64,000 nt of DNA from Isoptericola halotolerans (GTDB lineage: Bacteria > Actinomycetota > Actinomycetes > Actinomycetales > Cellulomonadaceae). Every line of letters starts with the position of its first letter. Position 1 is the first letter of the stretch. Shown piece after piece: positions 25,197 through 33,671 of the stretch. A model generated the notes under the pieces. It made no database searches. It saw only the letters and a list, made by a program, of their open reading frames with translations, and was not told where the DNA came from. The stretch lies in contig NZ_PVTX01000008.1 of the NCBI RefSeq assembly GCF_003003075.1, positions 1 through 64,000 of the forward strand. The letters run 5' to 3'. Both the position numbers and the translations under genes were made by a program.

Positions 25197-26585
25197 TCAG
25201 ACGCCGGGCATCCGCTGGGCGAGGTAGCCCGCGACCTGGTCCAGGGCGACGCGCTCCTGGGCCATGGTGTCGCGGTCCCGGATCGTGACGGCCTGGTCCT
25301 CGAGGGTGTCGAAGTCGACCGTCACGCAGTACGGCGTGCCGATCTCGTCCTGTCGGCGGTACCGCTTGCCGATGGCCTGGGTCACGTCGTGGTCCACGTT
25401 CCAGTGCTGGCGCAGCTCGGCGGCGAGCATGTCCGCGGTGGGCAGCAGGTCGGCGCTCTTCGACAGCGGCAGCACGGCGGCCTTGACCGGCGCGATCCGC
25501 TTGTCGAGGCGCAGCACGGTGCGCTTGTCGACGCCGCCCTTGGTGTTGGGTGCCTCGTCCTCGGCGTAGGCCTCGATGAGGAACGCCATGAGGGAGCGCG
25601 TCAGGCCGGCGGCCGGCTCGATGACGTACGGGAAGTACTTCTCGTTCGTCACCGGGTCGCGGTACATCAGGTCCTTGCCGGAGTGCTCCGCGTGCGTGCT
25701 GAGGTCGAAGTCGGTGCGGTTCGCGATGCCCTCGAGCTCGCCCCACTCGCTGCCGGTGAACCCGAAGCGGTACTCGATGTCCACGGTCCGGGTCGAGTAG
25801 TGCGAGAGCTTGTCCTCCGGGTGCTCGTACAGGCGCAGGTTCTCCGGGTCGATGCCCAGGTCGGTGTACCAGGCCATGCGGGTGTCGATCCAGTACTGGT
25901 GCCACTCGGCGTCCGAGCCGGGCTCGACGAAGAACTCCATCTCCATCTGCTCGAACTCGCGGGTGCGGAAGATGAAGTTGCCGGGCGTGATCTCGTTGCG
26001 GAACGACTTGCCGATCTGCGCGATGCCGAACGGCGGCTTCTGACGGGACGCGGCGGCCACGTTGGCGAAGTTCACGAAGATGCCCTGCGCCGTCTCCGGG
26101 CGCAGGTAGTGGCGGCCGGACTCGTCCTCGACCGGGCCGAGGTACGTCGAGAGCATCATGTTGAAGTCGCGCGGCTCGGTCCACTCACCGCGGGTGCCGC
26201 AGTTCGGGCAGGCGATCTCGGCGAGGCCGCCCTCGGGTGCACGGCCCTTGCGCTCGGTGAACTCCTCGATCATCTGGTCCTCGCGGTACCGCTTGTGGCA
26301 GCTCAGGCACTCGGTCAGCGGGTCCGTGAAGGCGCCGAGGTGACCGGAGGCCTTCCACACGGGCGTGGGCAGGATGACGGACGAGTCCAGGCCGACGACG
26401 TCGGGCCGGCGGGTCATCGCCTTCCACCACTGGCGCTTGATGTTGTCCTTGAGCTCCACGCCCAAGGGGCCGTAGTCCCACGCGGAGCGGGTCCCGCCGT
26501 AGATCTCGCCGGACTGGAAGACGAACCCCCGGCGCTTGGCGAGGGAGACGACGGCGTCGAGCTGGGCGGTCGCGGATGCAGCCAC
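25197..26585 (-). CDS. glyS: Glycyl-tRNA synthetase (single-chain type)
   Basis: Charges tRNA-Gly. At 462 residues it is the alpha2-type class II enzyme of actinobacteria. It has [24 protein letters not shown] at the N-terminus, a zinc-binding CLSCHKRY and CPNCGTRG pair, motif 2 [21 protein letters not shown], and motif 3 in the C-terminal part, followed by an anticodon-binding domain. The start at 26585 matches the family. It is divergent from znuA over about 210 bases. Confidence 0.97.
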   Translation of the reverse strand: MAASATAQLDAVVSLAKRRGFVFQSGEIYGGTRSAWDYGPLGVELKDNIKRQWWKAMTRRPDVVGLDSSVILPTPVWKASGHLGAFTDPLTECLSCHKRYREDQMIEEFTERKGRAPEGGLAEIACPNCGTRGEWTEPRDFNMMLSTYLGPVEDESGRHYLRPETAQGIFVNFANVAAASRQKPPFGIAQIGKSFRNEITPGNFIFRTREFEQMEMEFFVEPGSDAEWHQYWIDTRMAWYTDLGIDPENLRLYEHPEDKLSHYSTRTVDIEYRFGFTGSEWGELEGIANRTDFDLSTHAEHSGKDLMYRDPVTNEKYFPYVIEPAAGLTRSLMAFLIEAYAEDEAPNTKGGVDKRTVLRLDKRIAPVKAAVLPLSKSADLLPTADMLAAELRQHWNVDHDVTQAIGKRYRRQDEIGTPYCVTVDFDTLEDQAVTIRDRDTMAQERVALDQVAGYLAQRMPGV

Positions 26586-26760
26586 GGATCACTCCTGAGG
26601 TCGACCCCGCAGGTGGCTCCGGCGGGGCGGGTGTGCACGGTAGGACGGCGTCCGTCGAGGGACGGCGGGCGCCGGTCTGCCAGCCTACCGGGCGGGGCGA
26701 GGGCGCCCCGGGGAGACGGACACCGGATCAGGAGCGTGACCAACGCCGCAGCCTCGCTCT

Positions 26761-26798
26761 TTGACATCGGTTCTCACCAGGCCTGAGAATCGTTCTCA
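26761..26798 (+). promoter_or_regulatory. znuA promoter with Zur box on the start codon
   Basis: TTGACA (26761-26766) and GAGAAT (26785-26790) with 18-base spacing form a sigma-70-type promoter. The 15-bp palindrome TGAGAATCGTTCTCA (26784-26798) matches the actinobacterial Zur box pattern (TGAAAATGATTTTCA type) and overlaps the -10. It ends on the A of the znuA ATG. A start site 7-8 bases after the -10 coincides with the ATG, implying a leaderless transcript blocked by zinc-loaded Zur. Confidence 0.75.
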
Positions 26799-27808
26799 TG
26801 ACCCGACGCCTCGCACTGCCCGTCGCAGCCGCCCTCCCGCTCGCCCTCGTCCTGGCCGCCTGCGGCACCGATGGCGGCGGGGCCGGCGGGGCCGGCGACG
26901 ACGACGGCACCGTCCAGGTGCTCGCCTCCTTCTACCCGCTGCAGTACGTGGCCGAGCAGGTCGGCGGCGACCTGGTGAGCGTCGACAACCTCACTCCCCC
27001 GGCCGCCGAGCCGCACGACCTCGAGCTCGCCCCGTCCCAGGTGCGCGAGGTCGGCGACGCCGACCTGGTCGTCTTCCAGTCCGGCTTCCAGCCGGCCGTC
27101 GACGAGGCGGTCGAGGCTCGTGCACCCGAGCACGTGGTCGACGCCGCCGAGATCGTCACGCTGGAGGAGAACCCCGGTTCCGCCGAGCACGCCGACGAGC
27201 ACGAGGGCGAGACCGCCGAGGAGCACGCGGCGCACGCCGACGAGGACGAGGAGGCGGCCGGCGAGGGGCACGATCACGGCAACCTCGACCCGCACTTCTG
27301 GCTCGACCCCACCCTGCTGATCCCGGTCGCCGACGAGGTCGCCACCGAGCTCGGCGCCGCCGACCCGGACAACGCCGCCACCTACACGGCCAACGCCGAG
27401 GCGCTCACGGCGACCCTGGAGGACCTCGACGCCGAGTACGCCGCGGCGCTGGAGCCCTGCCAGGGTGAGACCCTCGTGACGAGCCACGCCGCGTTCGGCT
27501 ACCTCGCCGAGCGGTACGGCCTGTCGCAGGTCGGCATCTCCGCCCTCGACCCCGAGGCCGAGCCGTCCCCGGCCCGTCTCCGCGAGATCGGCGCCGTCGT
27601 CGAGGACAACGACGTGCAGACCATCTTCACCGAGACACTCACCAGCCCGAAGGTCGCCGAGACCCTCGCAGCCGACCTCGGCGTGTCCACCGCCGTCCTC
27701 GACCCGCTGGAAGGCCTGTCCACCGACGCCGCGGAGAGCGGGTCGGACTACATTTCAGTCATGGATGCCAACCTCGCCGCCATCACCGAAGGACTGGGCT
27801 GCGCGTGA
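26798..27808 (+). CDS. znuA: Zinc ABC transporter substrate-binding lipoprotein
   Basis: A 336-residue cluster A-I metal-binding protein. Signal peptide with lipobox LAAC (about residues 20-23), then mature domain LASFYPLQYVAEQVGGD. A His/Glu/Asp-rich loop lies around residues 127-165 (EHADEHEGETAEEHAAHADE), typical of zinc-specific members, followed by the conserved DPHFWLDP. Together with the Zur box and adjacent zur this identifies zinc uptake. It is the first gene of znuACB-zur. Confidence 0.95.
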   Translation: MTRRLALPVAAALPLALVLAACGTDGGGAGGAGDDDGTVQVLASFYPLQYVAEQVGGDLVSVDNLTPPAAEPHDLELAPSQVREVGDADLVVFQSGFQPAVDEAVEARAPEHVVDAAEIVTLEENPGSAEHADEHEGETAEEHAAHADEDEEAAGEGHDHGNLDPHFWLDPTLLIPVADEVATELGAADPDNAATYTANAEALTATLEDLDAEYAAALEPCQGETLVTSHAAFGYLAERYGLSQVGISALDPEAEPSPARLREIGAVVEDNDVQTIFTETLTSPKVAETLAADLGVSTAVLDPLEGLSTDAAESGSDYISVMDANLAAITEGLGCA

Positions 27809-28608
27809 CCTCCCCCGTCATCGACGCGCGCGGCGTGCACGTCCGCCTGGGCGCCAGCCACGTGCTGCGCGGCGTGGACCTGCGCGTCGACCCCGGCGAG
27901 GTCGTCGCTCTCCTGGGTGCCAACGGGTCCGGCAAGTCGACCCTCGTGCGCACCGTGGTCGGCGTGCTGACCCCGTCCCAGGGCGAGGTCAGCCTGCTCG
28001 GTCACCCGCTCGGCAACGGCGTGCCGTGGCACCGCGTCGGCTACGTCCCCCAGCGGGTCAGCGCTGCGGCAGGCGTCCCGTCGACCGCGGCCGAGGTGGT
28101 CGCCTCCGGCCTGCTGCACGGCCGCCGCCTCGCCCTCCCGCGGGGCTGGCGCGACCGGGCGCGCGAGGCGCTCGACCAGGTCGGGCTCGCCGACCGCGCC
28201 GACGACGCCACCAGCCAGCTCTCCGGCGGTCAGCAGCAGCGCGTCCTCATCGCCCGGGCACTGGTGCGCGAGCCCGAGGTGCTCGTCCTCGACGAGCCCG
28301 TGGCCGGCGTCGACCGTCCCAGCCAGGAAGCGTTCGCCGCGACCATGACACGACTGATCGGCAGCGGCCTGACGGTGCTCGTCGTCCTGCACGAGCTCGG
28401 CGAGCTCGCCGGCCTCGTCACCCGCGCCGTCGTGCTGCGGCACGGCAAGGTGGTGCACGACGGCGCCCCGCCCCGCCCGCACGGCGGCCACGACGCGACG
28501 GGTCACGAGCACGTGCACCCGCACACCTCGGAGCTCCCCGTGCTGACGACGGAGGTCGGCCTCACCGACGGCCCCCTCGGGACCGGCTCGACGGAGGTGG
28601 GACCGTGA
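27805..28608 (+). CDS. znuC: Zinc ABC transporter ATP-binding protein
   Basis: A 267-residue ATPase. It has Walker A GANGSGKST, Q-loop YVPQRVS, signature LSGGQQQRVLIARAL, Walker B VLVLDEP and switch His LHELGEL. A His-rich stretch (HGGHDATGHEHVHPH) precedes the C-terminus and may bind zinc. The GTG start overlaps the znuA stop by 4 bases, so they are translationally coupled. Confidence 0.95.
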   Translation: MTSPVIDARGVHVRLGASHVLRGVDLRVDPGEVVALLGANGSGKSTLVRTVVGVLTPSQGEVSLLGHPLGNGVPWHRVGYVPQRVSAAAGVPSTAAEVVASGLLHGRRLALPRGWRDRAREALDQVGLADRADDATSQLSGGQQQRVLIARALVREPEVLVLDEPVAGVDRPSQEAFAATMTRLIGSGLTVLVVLHELGELAGLVTRAVVLRHGKVVHDGAPPRPHGGHDATGHEHVHPHTSELPVLTTEVGLTDGPLGTGSTEVGP

Positions 28609-29543
28609 GCGAGATCGGCTACATGCTCACCGACCCGCTCATGCAGCGGGCGCTCCTGGCGGCGCTCCTCGTCGGGGTGAGCGCCCCGGTGGTCGGCACC
28701 TACCTGGTCCAGCGCCGCCTCGCGCTGCTCGGCGACGGGATCGGGCACGTCGCCCTCACGGGCGTGGCGCTCGGCTGGCTGGTGGGCGCCGCCCTGGGCC
28801 TGGTGCCCGACGACGTCCTGGCCGTCCCGGGCGCGGTCGTGGCCGCCGTCGTCGGCTCCGTCCTCATCGAGGTGGTCCGGCGGCGCGGACGCACCTCCGG
28901 CGACCTGGCCCTGGCCATCATGTTCTACGGCGGCATCGCCGGCGGCGTGCTCATCATCGGTATCGCCGGCGGCTCCTCCGGCAACCTGATGGCCTACCTG
29001 TTCGGGTCGATCTCGACGGTGACCTCGACGGACCTCGTGCTCACCATCGTGCTGTGCACGCTCATCCTGATGGTCGGCGTCGGGCTGCGACCCGCACTGT
29101 TCTCCGTGAGCCACGACGAGGAGTTCGCGATCTCCTCCGGGCTGCCCGTCTGGGCGCTGAACATGGCCGTCGCCGTCCTGGCCGCCCTGACCGTCACCGT
29201 GGCGATGCGCGTCGTCGGGCTGCTGCTCGTCTCCGCCCTGATGATCGTGCCGGTGGCGATCGGCCAGCTCGTCACCCACTCGTTCCGGCGCACCATGGCG
29301 GTCGGCTCGGTGGTCGGGGTCGTCGTGTGCGTGGTCGGGCTGAGCATCACCTACTGGTACCCGGTCTCCCCCGGGGCCCTCATCGTGGTCCTCGCCATCG
29401 CCGTGTACGCCGTCGTGGCAGGCTTGCACCCGCTGCTGGCCCGCCGTCGGCCGGCGCGAGACCCGCACCCCGACATCCCCGACGACGTCGAGGTCGAGGT
29501 CGCCGCCACCAACACCGGCCCCGAAGGAGAGTGCGAGAGATGA
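28605..29543 (+). CDS. znuB: Zinc ABC transporter permease
   Basis: A 312-residue ABC-3 family permease with about eight helices. It shows MQRALLAALLVGVSAPVVGT, RRLALLGDGIGHVALTGVAL and MRVVGLLLVSALMIVPVAIG, the family hallmarks. GTG 28605 overlaps the znuC stop (GTGA). The C-terminal tail is acidic and cytoplasmic. Its stop overlaps the zur start. Confidence 0.95.
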   Translation: MSEIGYMLTDPLMQRALLAALLVGVSAPVVGTYLVQRRLALLGDGIGHVALTGVALGWLVGAALGLVPDDVLAVPGAVVAAVVGSVLIEVVRRRGRTSGDLALAIMFYGGIAGGVLIIGIAGGSSGNLMAYLFGSISTVTSTDLVLTIVLCTLILMVGVGLRPALFSVSHDEEFAISSGLPVWALNMAVAVLAALTVTVAMRVVGLLLVSALMIVPVAIGQLVTHSFRRTMAVGSVVGVVVCVVGLSITYWYPVSPGALIVVLAIAVYAVVAGLHPLLARRRPARDPHPDIPDDVEVEVAATNTGPEGECER

Positions 29544-29947
29544 ACCAGCAGCTGCGCATGACCAAGCAGCGAGCCGCCGTGGCCGGCGCGCTGGACGCCA
29601 CCGACGAGTTCCGCAGCGCCCAGCAGCTCCACGAGCAGCTCCGCGACCGCGGGGACGCCGTCGGGCTCGCCACCGTCTACCGGACGCTGCAGGCGCTCGC
29701 CGCCGGCGGTGAGGTCGACGTGCTGCGCACCGACGACGGCGAGGCCCTGTACCGCCGGTGCGCCCGGACCGAGCACCACCACCACCTGGTGTGCCGCTCG
29801 TGCGGCCGCGCGGTCGAGATCGACGGCCCCACCGTCGAGTCCTGGGCGGCGAGCGTCGGCGCGTCGCAGGGGTTCACGGAGATCGAGCACACCGTCGAGC
29901 TCTGGGGCACGTGCGCGGACTGCCGCGCGTCCGCGACGGCAGGTTAG
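29540..29947 (+). CDS. zur: Zinc-uptake regulator, Fur family
   Basis: A 135-residue Fur-family repressor. The winged-helix N-terminus includes QRAAVAGALDATDEFRSAQQ and ATVYRTLQALAAGGEVDVLR. The metal centre is HHHHLVCRSCGRAVEI plus a C-terminal CADC that completes the structural zinc site. Being last in the znu operon and matched by a Zur-type palindrome at znuA, it should repress the operon, including itself, when zinc is sufficient. ATG overlaps the znuB stop (ATGA). Confidence 0.93.
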   Translation: MNQQLRMTKQRAAVAGALDATDEFRSAQQLHEQLRDRGDAVGLATVYRTLQALAAGGEVDVLRTDDGEALYRRCARTEHHHHLVCRSCGRAVEIDGPTVESWAASVGASQGFTEIEHTVELWGTCADCRASATAG

Positions 29948-29962
29948 GCCAGCCATACCTCA
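29944..29962 (+). promoter_or_regulatory. DtxR/IdeR-type iron box before the VTT-like gene
   Basis: TTAGGCCAGCCATACCTCA agrees at about 14 of 19 positions with the consensus TTAGGTTAGCCTAACCTAA. It begins one base before the zur stop codon and lies 18 bases before the next start codon. It resembles the box at 30598 (both TTAGGC...TACCTCA). It may make the downstream membrane protein iron-responsive. Confidence 0.5.
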
Positions 29963-29980
29963 GCGAGGCATGATGGAGCC

Positions 29981-30547
29981 ATGCTCGTCGCCCTGACCGT
30001 CGCCGCTGCGGCCGACGACGCCGGGCGCCACGGTGTCTTCACGCTCGACGGTTTCCCCTTCTGGGCCGTCTACGTCGTCGCGTTCTGCATCGTCATGGCG
30101 CGCGCCCAGGCGACCTACTGGCTCGGCCGCGGCGTCGCCCGCGGCATGGGGGGCACCCGTGTGGCCCGTCTGCTCACCTCCCCGCGCGCGGTCGAGGTGA
30201 TCGACCGCATCCACCGGTGGGGGCCGCCGGCGGTGACGGTGTCGTTCCTCACCGTCGGCGTGCAGACGGTCGTCAACCTGGCGGCCGGCTACCTGCGCAT
30301 GCCGTTCGGGCGCTACCTGGTGGCACTGACCTTCGGCTGCCTGATCTGGGCGGCCGTGTGGACCACCGTCGGCACCGCCGTCGTGTACGGCGCGATCCTG
30401 CTCTTCCTGCTCCACCCGGCCGCTCTGGCGGCCGCCGCCGCGCTCGTCGCCGGCCTCGCCGCCTGGCTGGTGCGACGCCGTCGGGCCCGGGTCCGCGCCG
30501 CGGAGTCCGCCGCCGACGCCGCCGAGGCGGCGACCGAGCAGGCCTGA
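29981..30547 (+). CDS. DedA/VTT-domain-like membrane protein
   Basis: A 188-residue membrane protein. The VTT/DedA (SNARE-associated) pattern is seen as FCIVMARAQATYWLGRGVAR, GPPAVTVSFLTVGVQTVVNL and AAGYLRMPFGRYLVALTFGC. Four or more helices precede an Ala/Arg-rich cytoplasmic tail. Such proteins move lipids or affect membrane homeostasis. It lies between the zinc and iron uptake operons with an iron-box-like sequence upstream. No direct role in metal transport can be claimed. Confidence 0.8.
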   Translation: MLVALTVAAAADDAGRHGVFTLDGFPFWAVYVVAFCIVMARAQATYWLGRGVARGMGGTRVARLLTSPRAVEVIDRIHRWGPPAVTVSFLTVGVQTVVNLAAGYLRMPFGRYLVALTFGCLIWAAVWTTVGTAVVYGAILLFLLHPAALAAAAALVAGLAAWLVRRRRARVRAAESAADAAEAATEQA

Positions 30548-30597
30548 CCTCCCGCGGACCGGACGGTTGCGGAAGCACCCCGGGCCCTGTGTCAGAC

Positions 30598-30616
30598 TTA
30601 GGCAATGCTTACCTCA
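30598..30616 (+). promoter_or_regulatory. DtxR/IdeR-type iron box over the fepD start codon
   Basis: TTAGGCAATGCTTACCTCA matches 13 of 19 consensus positions of the DtxR/IdeR box. It contains the ATG of fepD (30605-30607). Binding here would block RNA polymerase on a leaderless or very short-leader transcript. Confidence 0.6.
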
Positions 30617-31642
30617 CCGCAGGTCACGTCCTCGGACGCGGCCCGTCAGGTGGGACAGCGGACCCGGCGCAAGATCGCGGCCTGCGCGATCGCCCTCGGG
30701 GCGCTGGCCCTCATCGTGGTCGCGAGCCTGGTGCTCGGCGTCCGCGACGTCTCGCTGCCCGTCGTCTGGGAGGCGCTCACCGCCCCCGTGGCCGGCGACG
30801 TGGACCACCAGGTCATCGTGGGGCAGCGCGTGCCGCGCGCACTCGTCGGGCTCGCCGCAGGCCTCGCCCTCGGCGTCGCCGGCGCGGTCATCCAGGGGAT
30901 CACCCGCAACCCGATCGCCGACCCCGGGCTGCTCGGGCTCAACTCCGGCGCGTCGCTCGCCGTCGTCTGCGCGGTCTGGCTGCTCGGGCTGACGGCGCCC
31001 TCGCAGTTCGTGTGGTTCGCGTTCCTGGGGGCGGCCGCCGCAGCCGCCCTCGTGTTCTCCATCGGCTCCGGCCAACCGGTCCGGCTCGCCCTCGTCGGTG
31101 CCACCGTCACGGCGCTCATCACGCCGCTCATCACCCTCGTGCTGCTGCGCGACCCCCAGGCCTTCAACCTCTACCGGTTCTGGGCCGTCGGCTCGCTCAC
31201 CGGCCGTGGCCTCGAGACCCTGACGGTCGTCGTCCCGTTCGTCGCCGTCGGGGCCGTGCTCGCCGCCGGGCTGGCGCAGCGCCTCAACATGCTCGCCCTC
31301 GGGGACGACGTCGCCCGCGGGCTCGGCCAACGCGTCGGCGTCACCCGGGCCGTCGCCGGGCTGACGATCGTGCTCCTCGCCGGCGCTGCGACGGCGCTCG
31401 CCGGACCTGTCGCACTGGTGGGCCTCGCCGTCCCGCACGCCGCCCGGCGCCTCGTCGGGACGGACTATCGCTGGGTCCTCGCGCTCTCCGCGCTGCTCGG
31501 CCCCGTCATGCTGCTCGGCGCCGACGTCATCGGCCGCCTGCTCCTGCCCGGCACGGAGCTGGAGGCCGGTGTGGTGGCGGCAGCCATCGGCGCCCCGGTC
31601 CTCGTCGCGGTCGCGCGCGGCCGCAAGGTCGCGGGGGTGTGA
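30605..31642 (+). CDS. fepD: Ferric-siderophore ABC transporter permease (FecCD family)
   Basis: A 345-residue BtuC/FecCD-type permease with about ten helices. It has RVPRALVGLAAGLALGVAGA, GITRNPIADPGLLGLNSGAS and VGLAVPHAARRLVGTDYRWV. It pairs with the next gene to form the channel for ferric siderophores. It starts within an iron box; an upstream leader is apparently missing. The stop is one base from the fepG ATG (TGAGATG). Confidence 0.93.
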   Translation: MLTSPQVTSSDAARQVGQRTRRKIAACAIALGALALIVVASLVLGVRDVSLPVVWEALTAPVAGDVDHQVIVGQRVPRALVGLAAGLALGVAGAVIQGITRNPIADPGLLGLNSGASLAVVCAVWLLGLTAPSQFVWFAFLGAAAAAALVFSIGSGQPVRLALVGATVTALITPLITLVLLRDPQAFNLYRFWAVGSLTGRGLETLTVVVPFVAVGAVLAAGLAQRLNMLALGDDVARGLGQRVGVTRAVAGLTIVLLAGAATALAGPVALVGLAVPHAARRLVGTDYRWVLALSALLGPVMLLGADVIGRLLLPGTELEAGVVAAAIGAPVLVAVARGRKVAGV

Positions 31643-31643
31643 G

Positions 31644-32672
31644 ATGACGACGCTGACAGCCGTGCAGTCCGTGCGCGCCCGCCGCAGCCGCCGCCGGGCC
31701 GCCGTGCTCGCCTCCCTCGCCGTGCTCGTCGTCGTGCTGGCCACCTTCGCCCTCACGATCGGCGCCGCGCCCCTTCCCCCCGGGCGCGCACTGCTCGCGC
31801 TGTTCGGGGTCGGCGACGCCGGTGACCTCTTCATCGTCCAGCGCCTGCGGCTCCCCCGGCTCGTCACCGCGCTGCTCGCCGGTGCCGCGTTCGGCCTCGC
31901 CGGTGCCCTGTTCCAGTCCACGCTGCGCAACCCGCTCGCCAGCCCGGACATCCTCGGGATCGCCAGCGGGGCCTCCGTCGGCGCCGTGACGGTGCTCCTC
32001 GTCCTCGGCATGACGGGGATGGCCGTCTCCGTGGGGGCCTTCCTCGGCGCCGGCACCATCGCCCTGCTCATCTGGTTCTTCGCCTGGCGCCAGGGTCTGC
32101 ACTCGATCCGGTTCGTCCTGGTCGGCGTCGGGTTCGCGTACCTGGCGTCGTCGGTGCTGGCCTGGATGCTGGCGAGCGCCGACCAGCGCGACGCGGCCTC
32201 GGCCCTGGTCTGGACGGTGGGCAGCGTCGCGGACGTCCGGGGCGCCGAGCTGGCGGTCCTCTGCGGGGGGCTCGCCGTGCTGGCCCTCGCTGCCGCCGTC
32301 GTGTCCCGCTGGCAGCACCCCCTGGCCCTGGGGGACGACCACGCACGAGGCCTGGGCGTCGCCACCGACTCCGCCCGCGTCGTCACGCTCCTCGTGGCCG
32401 TCGCCCTCGTCGCCCTCGCCACCGCGACCGTCGGGCCGCTGGCCTTCGTCGCCCTCGTCGCACCGGCCATCGCCCGCCGCCTCACCGACGACGGCGGTGC
32501 CGCCCTGTCGGTCTCCGTCGGCACCGGTGCCACCCTGGTCCTGGCCGCCGACATCGTGGCCCAGCACGGCCTGCTCGGGGTCGCCGCCCCGACCGGCATC
32601 GTGACGGGACTCGTCGGCGCCCCCTACCTGCTGTGGCTGCTCGCCACCCACGAGAGAAGATCCCGCGCATGA
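31644..32672 (+). CDS. fepG: Ferric-siderophore ABC transporter permease (FecCD family)
   Basis: A 342-residue second FecCD permease. It has RLRLPRLVTALLAGAAFGLA, STLRNPLASPDILGIASGAS and LAFVALVAPAIARRLTDDGG. It is less similar to FepD than a duplicate would be, as expected for a heterodimer. The ATG lies one base after the fepD stop. Its own stop overlaps the ATPase start (ATGA). Confidence 0.93.
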   Translation: MTTLTAVQSVRARRSRRRAAVLASLAVLVVVLATFALTIGAAPLPPGRALLALFGVGDAGDLFIVQRLRLPRLVTALLAGAAFGLAGALFQSTLRNPLASPDILGIASGASVGAVTVLLVLGMTGMAVSVGAFLGAGTIALLIWFFAWRQGLHSIRFVLVGVGFAYLASSVLAWMLASADQRDAASALVWTVGSVADVRGAELAVLCGGLAVLALAAAVVSRWQHPLALGDDHARGLGVATDSARVVTLLVAVALVALATATVGPLAFVALVAPAIARRLTDDGGAALSVSVGTGATLVLAADIVAQHGLLGVAAPTGIVTGLVGAPYLLWLLATHERRSRA

Positions 32673-33550
32673 TCGACACACCGCACGCCCTCGACACGCC
32701 CCGCTCGGCCACGGGTGCCGGCGACCTCACGGCCCACGGTGTGGCCATCGGGTACGACGGTCGCCCGGTGATCGACGGCCTCGACCTCACCCTGCCGCAG
32801 GGCCGGATCACCGCCATCGTCGGGCCGAACGCCTGCGGCAAGTCCACGCTGCTGCGCGGGCTGGCGAGGCTGCACCCGCTGACGGCGGGGCGCGTCACGC
32901 TCGGGGACCGCGACGTGACGGGGATGCCCCGCAAGGAGCTGGCACGCCTCGTCGGGGTGCTGCCCCAGTCGTCGGTCGCCCCCGACGGCGTGCGGGTGGC
33001 CGAGCTCGTCGGCCGCGGCCGCTACCCGCACCAGGGATGGTTCGGGCGGCACACCAGCGACGACGACGTCGTGGTGCAGCGCTCGCTCGAGGCGACCGGC
33101 GTGGCGGACCTCGCCGACCGGCCGGTGGCCGAGCTGTCCGGCGGCCAGCGCCAGCGCGTCTGGATCGCGATGGTGCTCGCCCAGGAGACCGACGTGGTGC
33201 TGCTGGACGAGCCGACCACGTTCCTCGACGTCACCCACCAGGTCGAGCTGCTCGACCTGCTGCACGACCTCAACCGTGAGCGGGGCACCACGGTGGTCAT
33301 GGTGCTCCACGAGCTCAACCTCGCCGCCCGCTACGCGGACCACCTCGTGGTCATGAGCGCGGGCCGCGTGGTGGCGCAGGGCGCTCCGGCGGACGTGCTG
33401 GACGAGGCGACGGTGCTGTCCGCGTTCGGCCTCGACGCCCGGGTGGTGCCCGATCCGGTGGCCGGCAGCCCGATGATCGTGCCCGTCGGTCGCCACCACC
33501 GACCGGACGGCACGCCGGCGCCCGACGGGTCCGCCGAGCCGTCGCCGTGA
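32669..33550 (+). CDS. fepC: Ferric-siderophore ABC transporter ATP-binding protein
   Basis: A 293-residue ATPase of the FecE/FepC group. It has Walker A GPNACGKST, signature LSGGQRQRVWIAMVLAQ, Walker B VVLLDEPTTFLDVTHQ (the TFLD form typical of siderophore ATPases), and switch His MVLHELNLAARYADHLV. An extra Pro/Gly-rich C-terminal tail of about 25 residues is present. Start ATG 32669 is coupled to fepG. Confidence 0.95.
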   Translation: MIDTPHALDTPRSATGAGDLTAHGVAIGYDGRPVIDGLDLTLPQGRITAIVGPNACGKSTLLRGLARLHPLTAGRVTLGDRDVTGMPRKELARLVGVLPQSSVAPDGVRVAELVGRGRYPHQGWFGRHTSDDDVVVQRSLEATGVADLADRPVAELSGGQRQRVWIAMVLAQETDVVLLDEPTTFLDVTHQVELLDLLHDLNRERGTTVVMVLHELNLAARYADHLVVMSAGRVVAQGAPADVLDEATVLSAFGLDARVVPDPVAGSPMIVPVGRHHRPDGTPAPDGSAEPSP

Positions 33551-33609
33551 GCGACCTCACACCGCCGGGCGCTCACGGAGTGGTCACGGGGTTCCGCCGG
33601 GCCTCCGAG

Positions 33610-33628
33610 TGAGGTTAGCCTTGCCTCA
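33610..33628 (+). promoter_or_regulatory. DtxR/IdeR-type iron box before fepB
   Basis: TGAGGTTAGCCTTGCCTCA agrees at 15 of 19 positions with TTAGGTTAGCCTAACCTAA, the best of the three boxes here. It lies 43 bases upstream of the fepB start, so fepB should have its own iron-repressed promoter separate from fepDGC. Confidence 0.75.
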
Positions 33629-33671
33629 TTAGTCGTCCCGCGCTCCGAGCGCGTGCAACCGAGGAGTACCC

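Noticed and set aside
26586-26760. A T-box leader upstream of glyS
   Set aside because: I see no T-box consensus sequence or specifier-loop arrangement, and actinobacterial T-boxes are mostly associated with ileS.
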